DNA from: Polytrichum commune
Taxonomy: Eukaryota; Streptophyta; Polytrichopsida; Polytrichales; Polytrichaceae
Assembly: GCA_950295325.1 (NCBI GenBank)
Contig: OX485806.1
Coordinates: 1,982,001 to 2,046,000 of the forward strand
DNA: 64,000 bases
Reading direction: 5' to 3'
Position numbers and translations under genes: made by a program. Numbering within the stretch: the stretch's first letter is position 1; the number at the start of each line of letters is the position of its first letter. Positions 56,790-64,000 of the stretch are shown here, in pieces. The notes beneath the pieces were generated by a model. The model was not told the DNA's origin and did no database searches. It saw only the letters and a list, made by a program, of their open reading frames with translations.

Positions 56790-59275
56790 ATTAAAATAAT
56801 GCTGTTCTCATGCCATGATATCCACATCACTAATTACTCATTTTCTAGGTACTCGTTTTCTAAGCTGCTTGAAGCATACAATGTGATTTGAATCACGGCG
56901 TGGCAACTATCCGTAGCAACTGCAGGGTTCTGGATCTTTTATCCCTGGTTTAGAGCTGCTAAAATATTTCTACGCAGCACTATATTGGAGCTGCTCTCAC
57001 ATGATAAGCATCAGATTCAAGACTATAAATTCCAAGAAAGAAGTGAAAATTAATACCTAGGAGGTGGGTCTGACCCCTGCTTTAAAAAATATTGCTTCTA
57101 ACTAGTTTTAAAACCGACATTTGAAAGCTTAAAACCTTTCCTAGTTCAGAAACAAAATGCTATCAATAGGTTCCTCTTAATGCCCTCCTTCCAAGCATCA
57201 AGACATCAGAAGCGTTAGAAGTGATTTAAAAACAACTAGTGTGCAGGGAAGAGTCGCCACTGCTGATTTAACTCAGAAGATTGCAATCTAAAGATTTTTC
57301 ATAAAGAGTCGATTGCTGTAGTACCTTTCGGGGATCCACCTTGCCAAAATCCAAGTCGACAGATCACCTGCACACCAATTCTGCGCCCTCAGAAACAGAC
57401 AAGACTGCACAACTTGCATTCTTAAGTCTTCCCTAGAAATCCCTCGTATCACTACCCAAGCATCGGCCATGTCTATACAACCTATGCCTTCAACCCCACA
57501 ACATTTATCACACACTCTGAACCCCATCAACCCAATTTCCATGTCCTCTAACCTCTCAATAACCGAAACCATTTCCAACATTTTCTTCTCAATTCTTTCA
57601 AGATTTCTCTTCACCCAACATAATCAGCATCTCCAACCCATACATCGACCATGCCCTTGCCATACATCCTTCCTTCTTCCTTAAACCATTCATACAAGAT
57701 TCATCACAAATGACATAAAACCAAGAAAATACCACACCATAACCACACATAACCGAATCAAATCACCATCGCCCTCACAGAAGCATCAATATTGCAACCA
57801 CTGCACTAACCCGTTTGCAACTGTAAAAATCGGCTCGCTTTGTGCAATTTCGGCGCCCAAAAAGCGCAGAAATGGATCTATTTTCAGGTAAAGAGAGTTA
57901 CAATAAGGGGAAACGATAGTGGTTGAGATTGATGCACTATATCGATGGTTGGAGTGATCGATTCAGGACCGAAGCGCGAGGCAGGGGAGAGAGAGACAGA
58001 GATGGAAGGGAGTGGGGAGGGAGGGGGAGGGGGTGCCACGTGGAAGGACGGGGCCAAGTGGGCTGTCCTGACACGTAGGCAGGCGTGCCACGTGGGAGTG
58101 GCTCCGTCCGTGGGAAGAATGGGCGACAAGTAGCAAGTGGGTGGGTCCCTCGTAGTTAGGAAGATGTACCTCCTTGGTCTTGGTCTTGGTCTTTAGGGTG
58201 AGAGATTCTAAAGGGCAGTTTCAAAGTTTGTTTGTTTGGGCCCCCTATCAAAACGAAGAGGATCAAAGAACAAACAGCATAAAGACACATGTTCAAAGGA
58301 GATTGGATTACGTCTTCAAGTTTTATTAATTACTCCACACTTAATACAATGGTGAACATACTCCTTTGGTAAAATGAATTCACAAAAGTGCAAATTCAAT
58401 TTCATGATTTTACAAACCAATTTAGCAATAGGTTCTATGTTGTGTTTAGTTTTTCTCTAGTGGCAATGGTGGGGAAATATAACTTCTGGCAACAAGTGAA
58501 TTTTGTGGATTGTATAATATTTGGTGGGGTTGAGGTTAGTGAGGGTTGCCTAAAATCATTTGGGGCTCCACACACACACACACACATATAATGTCCAGTC
58601 TTAGTCTTGCCATGCACATGTATGGAGTGGAATTGAATATGCATTAAAATAGCCAATATGGGATTGTGATGTCTTGAGGTCTAGAGTTTTGGTTTAACAT
58701 CTTGTGTAATTGTTGGATTGAAGTGCATGCGCCACTTAATGGATTGTGTTGTTGTGGCAGGCTATTTGGAGTCCTTTTATGTGTTGGTTTCAGCACATTG
58801 TAGATAATTCTAGATGTGGCCATGTGTCTTATATTTGGTTATTTGAACATATTATAGAGTTTGGATTTGGATGTGTAGTTGGCTACAAATAGTTTTTCCG
58901 GTGGTTATCCATGTATTGGGCGTATCAAAATTTTAGTGTTTAAGTTATTTGTGCATTGCATATCCTAGGGGCTTTCTAGAAGTGGTTGGAGAGTTTGTGG
59001 TTGATTAGATCATTGGATACCCATTCATCTTCATATGTGAATTTTGTTTGTGCTATGGCTAGTTCTTATTCATAATGTTCTTTATTAACGTATGTAAAAA
59101 CTAGTTTCGGATTGCTCCATTGTGGGGTCCAATTGGGATTCCATGTAACCAATAGGGTGTAACTCAAAACACATGTAAATACCAGACTCAAGCTGAAATC
59201 TTTTCAATGCGAAGTAAGCCAACTTCCATTCCACATCCAAGGTCTCAGAATATGAACATGCTCCAACGACCCTTG
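56790..59275. other. Anoctamin upstream region and intergenic DNA
   Basis: Positions 57.83-58.13 kb are GC-rich, with a G/A-rich plus strand (C/T-rich on the transcribed minus strand), CACGTGG boxes and a GTAAAGAGAG tract. This is a good candidate for the anoctamin promoter and untranslated first exon, with TTTTTACAG/GTTGCAAA possibly an acceptor. A 108-codon minus-strand frame at 57288-57614 lies in the presumed leader intron and has no recognised motif. A (CA)n run lies at 58571-58587. Confidence 0.4.
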
Positions 59276-59740
59276 TCAACCAACCAGAGGATGAAGCCTC
59301 ACTGGATCTTCTTCATTTGACATACTCACAAGAGGGGGCATTTCAACAAGGATGCAAAGTGGTGTCTTCCCTAAACTCGTTGGCACTTTTTCTTTACCAT
59401 GAATAGGGTGGATATTCTCCGCTGGGAATGCTTTACACGTAATTGTCGTTTGACTGTCGCCCCTATCACAAGGTGGTCCAGACTTTGCCCTTAAATTGAG
59501 GGATCCAGTCTTGTTGTTGAGAAGGTCTTTGTATAGTATGTTGTTTTTGAAACTGCTCTTGCCACTATGTGGGTGGCCGATGAGCATGGGAACTGGTAGT
59601 ACCCTTCCTGTAACATCCAGGGTGTCAGTTTCTCCTCTACAAAATCTGAAGAGATTTTTGAAGTCCACGGGTCTCCTCAACTCGCTATGCAAAGGTATTT
59701 TCAAAGAGAGGGAATTCTTATATACAAGCTTACCTCTCAT
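59276..59740 (-). CDS. Unrecognised 154-aa ORF
   Basis: It starts at an ATG (59740-59738) and ends at 59276. The product is basic, with no transmembrane segment, and reads for example LRRPVDFKNLFRFCRGETD, VLPVPMLIGHPHSGKSSF and AFPAENIHPIHGKEK. GHPHSGKSSF is only loosely like a P-loop and lacks the GxxxxGK spacing. I recognise no family. It could be a retroelement remnant or a chance frame. An overlapping plus-strand frame at 59496-59753 is weaker. Confidence 0.25.
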   Translation of the reverse strand: MRGKLVYKNSLSLKIPLHSELRRPVDFKNLFRFCRGETDTLDVTGRVLPVPMLIGHPHSGKSSFKNNILYKDLLNNKTGSLNLRAKSGPPCDRGDSQTTITCKAFPAENIHPIHGKEKVPTSLGKTPLCILVEMPPLVSMSNEEDPVRLHPLVG

Positions 59741-62700
59741 TCATCCAACATAAAAGCCTTGAAAGAGTATGCATCCCGAATGTTTATTTAAAATTTGTAT
59801 TGACATCATAATTAGCTTAAAGACCCAGGATTAGTCTACTCAAGATCGTTTGAGATGAATCGGCTACAAACCTATAAGGGTCAAGTTTTTCTGTTGGATG
59901 GATGAAAGAGGTACGCTTGTGTACAATAGTTACCGTGCTCCAGTATTCCTGGCTCCATTTCGGCACTTATATATTGGTTCTTGCACGCACTAGATCTTGA
60001 GCAGCTTGAATCGATATATTTTGCAAGTATGTAATCACTCTTCAAGACCTCAAGAAATACGTGTGGCAGTGCTAACGAGTCTCGACTCTCATATCCCCTC
60101 TCAACACAGCAGACATTGAAACAGCTTGCAGAATTACTTCAAAAAAGAGAAACTTGGTGATGGTAGCGTAAAAACCAACTGTTGAACAATTAAAACTAGG
60201 TTAACCCAATTGTGTGCCTGGGGGAGGTTGGGTATATGATTATAGCACAGATATCGATACAGATTGAATTGTCAGATTGATTCATCAGCATAAATACGCT
60301 GCCCCAGTATAATTTCTACTTCATATACATTTTGGGCAACTTGGCATCAGGCGAGGGCATAACTTGGCGACTGATTCCAAAATGTAGCTTCGGGAAGCTG
60401 TACTTTTAAATAACTTATGCATGTTCATGGCATTCTCTGCAATTCCGCTGACAACGACAAAAACCTGCCTTCCTAAATTGTTGTTCTATCTGCAACGAGT
60501 AATTTACAGAGAGTGTCCGGGGAGATTTTTCAGCATAATCGGTCAAGATCCTAGTGTTTCCAAGTCTAACTGGTTACATGTTGACATCTCTCTGGGTTTT
60601 CTTTATTAATTCGAGGTATATTCTCTAAAATTCCTTTAAAACTGATCGAGAATTTTCCTGAAGTCTTGAACTTCAAGCGGCTTTTTCTCAAACTCAACTG
60701 GTTCATCTGTAACTAGCGGTTGGTTCTCCCCGTCCATTGGTTAGAGAGATTCCTACACAATATTCTGGTGCTGTGCTTCTGCATAATTACCAATATCTCT
60801 TAATGAGTCGGTATATTTGGAAGCAGATTTTTGGGGCTGGGGGGAAATCTATATAAGAATACAGAATATACTGGATGCCCGCAAAGATGAGCATGATCGA
60901 GTATGTTTTCTAAAATTGTGTAAAGACCACAAACGCATTCAATTACTCTGCGAGGAAGACAAACTCATTCGCAGCATTCACAAGTTAATTCTGCAAATAT
61001 TTTCTGGAGGTCTCTTCGATCTCACCAAAACAAATTATGCACTCCACAAACACCTTAGAGCATGCATCCAATTTCTTGAAAGGCATGATAGATGAGCATG
61101 AATTTATGAGTTTCGTACAATATCACTTACAAAAAAATGCAACCCTCACTAAATTTGAGATCTGGCAAAACAGTGCATATTTTAGGAATTAGTACCACAC
61201 ACACTGAATGGGATAATCAATGTAGTAATAGTAGACATAGGTGCGGTCCACAATGTTACCCACACCATTATTTCTAAAACATTAGTTTATAAAAACCTCA
61301 ATGGTGGATGTCATCAAATCTTCCCACATTGGTAGTCAAAAGATGAAGATATGCATCCACCCCATGCGGGAAAATTACATTGTTCTAACACACCAATTCA
61401 TGGACATGGGAACATATGACACAAAGCTTAATGACAAATTTACAAAGATATGAAATTATTTGCATTCATTGTATCCTTCAAGTTCATGGTACACAAATAT
61501 GATTGTACCTAACAACCCCCTTCTCCCCAAAACAATTAAAAATATAAAAATCAATTACATGCATTGTTGCGAAACCGTGCAGTCGTAAATGTGCCTCCAT
61601 CTTAGATGAAGAAAAGAAATGAGGCACACCAACACTTTCAACATATAAGCACACGGACACAAGAAACATTTTGAGGTATTTTGAGATGGAATGTGGGGGT
61701 GTACTTGAGGTAAGGGTTCCAAGTCAGCTTGGTTAGGGAGGTTGTCATTGGTGTCTTGAGTAGATGTGGTAGGTACATGATTAACCCATTGGCGTGGTCA
61801 CATTCCTCTTTTACATAAGAATAATTCAACCATCAATGCACATGAGACACCAATATTGAGAACTTTCAAACTTTGTAGATCATTACAATAGCTTTACAAC
61901 TTAATCACAATATTGTGATTGCTATGAGCTCAAACAACCTGACCATTGGAGAGACAAAAGATGATCCTCTCTCCTCCCCCAAGCTCTCTCTTATGCCCAA
62001 AGGCACTCCTAGTCTTATCCATCTTCATCCATAATATCTAAGAGATACTTTAGTAATCTTAAGTCATACTAAATTTAGACTAAATCTTCCTTATCTATAT
62101 ACATAGATCATTTCACCGTACGATCTTTTCTTATCTTTTGGCTCAATCACAATCTTCTAGTTGGAATTGTTTGATTCCCATTTGATGCATTCATCCATTC
62201 TTCTAATTGAAACTGTCTAATTCCAACTAGGTTTATTCATTGAGAGTTGTCAGCTTGAATCAATGAATAACATCCATCTACTAGGAGTTGTCTAACTCCG
62301 ATTCATATATTTCTAGTTGGGAGTTCTCTAACTCCAATACAAAGATTTTTCAGAGGGAGGTGTCTTATTCCATAGCAAAGATCTTTGATCGGGATGCTCT
62401 ATTGATCGGGAAGCACAATTCTTCATGAGTTGTCTAGTGCTTGTGCACAAGTCTCTCTTGGGTTATCTAACCCAATTCTTTCTTGGAGTTGTTTGACTTC
62501 AAACACCGTATGCTCACATCCTAAGTACAACAAACTATGCTTAGTATTTCTTTCTTGCAAAACCCAACATTAAATCTTTTTAATCCGGGTATATCACAGG
62601 TGTGGTTGTCTTCTTGTCGTACCAATTTCCTCATTTGGGCCTTTAAAACATACGAATCGGGCAAGTCCTCTTTAATTGCCAAGTTACATAGTTTTTGGGA

Positions 62701-63053
62701 CATATTGCCTTGCACAAATAACCAATATACATATGATAATATCTTAATCACAGTATGTGAGCATAACCTACTCTCTTTTTTAGTGTAAGAGTTAAGTGAT
62801 GCATAAAGTTTTTTTCTTTTTTCTTTAGCTCGTTACATACAATAACTGGGGAGAACGGGCTACTACATTTAATAATTCTATTAAGGTGGGTGAAAAATTA
62901 ACATGGCAATAGTTAGTGTGGGCCACAGTAATTTTCTAGTCAAGGTGGGATTAATGTAGGTCCAAGACCCTCGAGTCTTCATGAATGCATGTGGTTTGAA
63001 ACAACAATAGGTGCTAAGAATATGACAACCACAAGGAGGATGGGTGGTTATTT
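59741..63053. other. Gene-poor stretch with one orphan exon-like frame
   Basis: At 60817-61095 the plus strand carries an ATG-less 92-codon frame with helical character (DEHDRVCFLKLCKDHKRIQ, GGLFDLTKTNYALHKHL) ending in TGA. It may be a last exon of an unseen gene. From 62.1 to 62.5 kb a GTTGTCTAACTCCGATTC-like phrase with variants recurs every 45-60 bases, a degenerate short repeat. Nothing else is supported. Confidence 0.35.
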
Positions 63054-63380
63054 TTGAAAATGAGGACAAATGCATTTCACGGCACCCGTGAACCATGGGT
63101 GAGTGTTGAAACAATCACCCAAGTATTTTATGACGAGGATGGGTGGAGCTATGTGGTTGATGTTCAAAGTTGTGGCTTCAAGATTGCCAATAGTGTTGAA
63201 ATAGAGGAAAACAAATCTTTCATAGGAACTTTCATAGAAAGTCAAAGTAGACGGGGTTTGGATGAAGCAACAACATTTGAGGACATGACTAACATAGTGA
63301 GGGTTGCACAAGATGAAGTGACATTGAGTGACGTATTGGAGGTTCTTATAGTGAACGAAGAATACATGGAAGACAATTGA
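63054..63380 (+). pseudogene. Possible CACTA-type transposase C-terminal remnant
   Basis: The first in-frame ATG is at 63060. The peptide includes REPWVSVETITQVFYDEDG, WSYVVDVQSCGF and an acidic tail ending NEEYMEDN. The order (D/E)P(F/W)-hydrophobic, QVFY, then W-x-V-V-D/V resembles the DUF4216-type tail of plant CACTA (En/Spm) transposases. No upstream transposase core is seen in the preceding kilobase. The assignment is tentative. Confidence 0.35.
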
Positions 63381-64000
63381 TTTAGTGACAATGGGAGAAT
63401 TGGAGGATGACATCACAAACCATTCCGATAGCAGTGATGGAGATTTGATTGAAAGAGGGAATTAAGATATATAACTAGGACCATCCAAGAGGGGAGCAAG
63501 CATGGTCAAGTATATGGAAAAAATACTCTGGTATATTAAAATCACAATTTTTTGGTCAAATGCCTAAAAGTAATAGGAAAGTGTTGTTTGAATTGAATTT
63601 TTTTTCATGTCAACCTCCATTATTGTGTTAGGTTCTCAAATATAGAATATCAAGATGTGATCTTCAAAACTTATCATTAAAAGTACTACTCAAAAGATAA
63701 TGGCTAAGTATGGTTTTGGACTTAGATTTCATGACCTTAAATATTTTGAAGTTGAATTTTTTCATATTCCTTGAATTTATTATAGAATTGAGGGAAATAT
63801 TACAAAATTTTGTACAAAATATTAATTTAATGTAATTTCATCATGTTTTAACCAAATTTTAAAGTCCAATATATCTACTTGCACAATACTTGCACCATCT
63901 TCTAAAATATGTAGATTGTTTCTTGAATTTGTTTTTGGGTCAACATAAATTACTTGGTTGTGTAGATCAATATGTTTTTTTCCAATGTTTATGATATTTT
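63381..64000. other. AT-rich end of window; no gene seen
   Basis: Contains a stretch near 63630-63710 resembling 25320-25400 (shared ATCTTCAAAAC context). Otherwise featureless. Confidence 0.4.

Overview
This window looks like nuclear DNA of a land plant, probably a non-flowering one (moss, lycophyte, fern or conifer). I see genes split by GT-AG introns, a plant-type anoctamin (TMEM16) gene, a Ty1/copia element primed by plant initiator-tRNA sequence, plant telomere-like TTTAGGG tracts, and a large share of transposon DNA. Nothing suggests bacteria, an organelle or a virus. I cannot name the species.

Layout. (1) 0.7-4.1 kb: small phase-0 exons of an unrecognised gene. (2) 4.77-16.06 kb: two spliced genes facing tail to tail. 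The left gene encodes a 955-aa DDE-like transposase (5 exons). The right gene encodes a 713-aa protein with a coiled coil, a Cys/His finger and an AT-hook (3 exons). Their introns share dense CACTTGC motifs and tandem arrays. I propose they are one large two-gene DNA transposon. (3) 18.677-24.283 kb: an apparently intact, very young Copia element with indistinguishable LTRs, a 5-bp target duplication, an initiator-Met anticodon-arm primer site and a 120-bp tandem array in its leader. (4) 26.88-35.33 kb: a decayed element whose transposase resembles the DUF7869 type. An array of perfect palindromes precedes it, and a GC-rich TCCGGA-dense insert with a 690-aa plant-transposon ORF splits it. (5) 35.9-39.8 kb: a second DUF7869-type fragment on the minus strand, GGGAAC motif clusters, and a degenerate pogo/Tigger element with terminal repeats. 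(6) 41.25-42.17 kb and 48.08-48.53 kb: two genes for small proteins sharing an H-x-C-x4-C-x2-C motif (four and two copies). I recognise no known family. (7) 49.68-56.79 kb, minus strand: a complete anoctamin-like gene that I could splice through 17 coding exons into 678 aa. (8) 57-64 kb: mostly gene-poor, with orphan ORFs and a possible CACTA-type remnant.

The only gene with a clear cellular role is the anoctamin-like membrane protein. The best candidates for something undescribed are the two-gene element at 4.8-16 kb and the HxCx4Cx2C repeat proteins. All splice models were made by eye from reading frames and GT-AG sites and have no transcript support. All family assignments come from motif recognition, not from searches.
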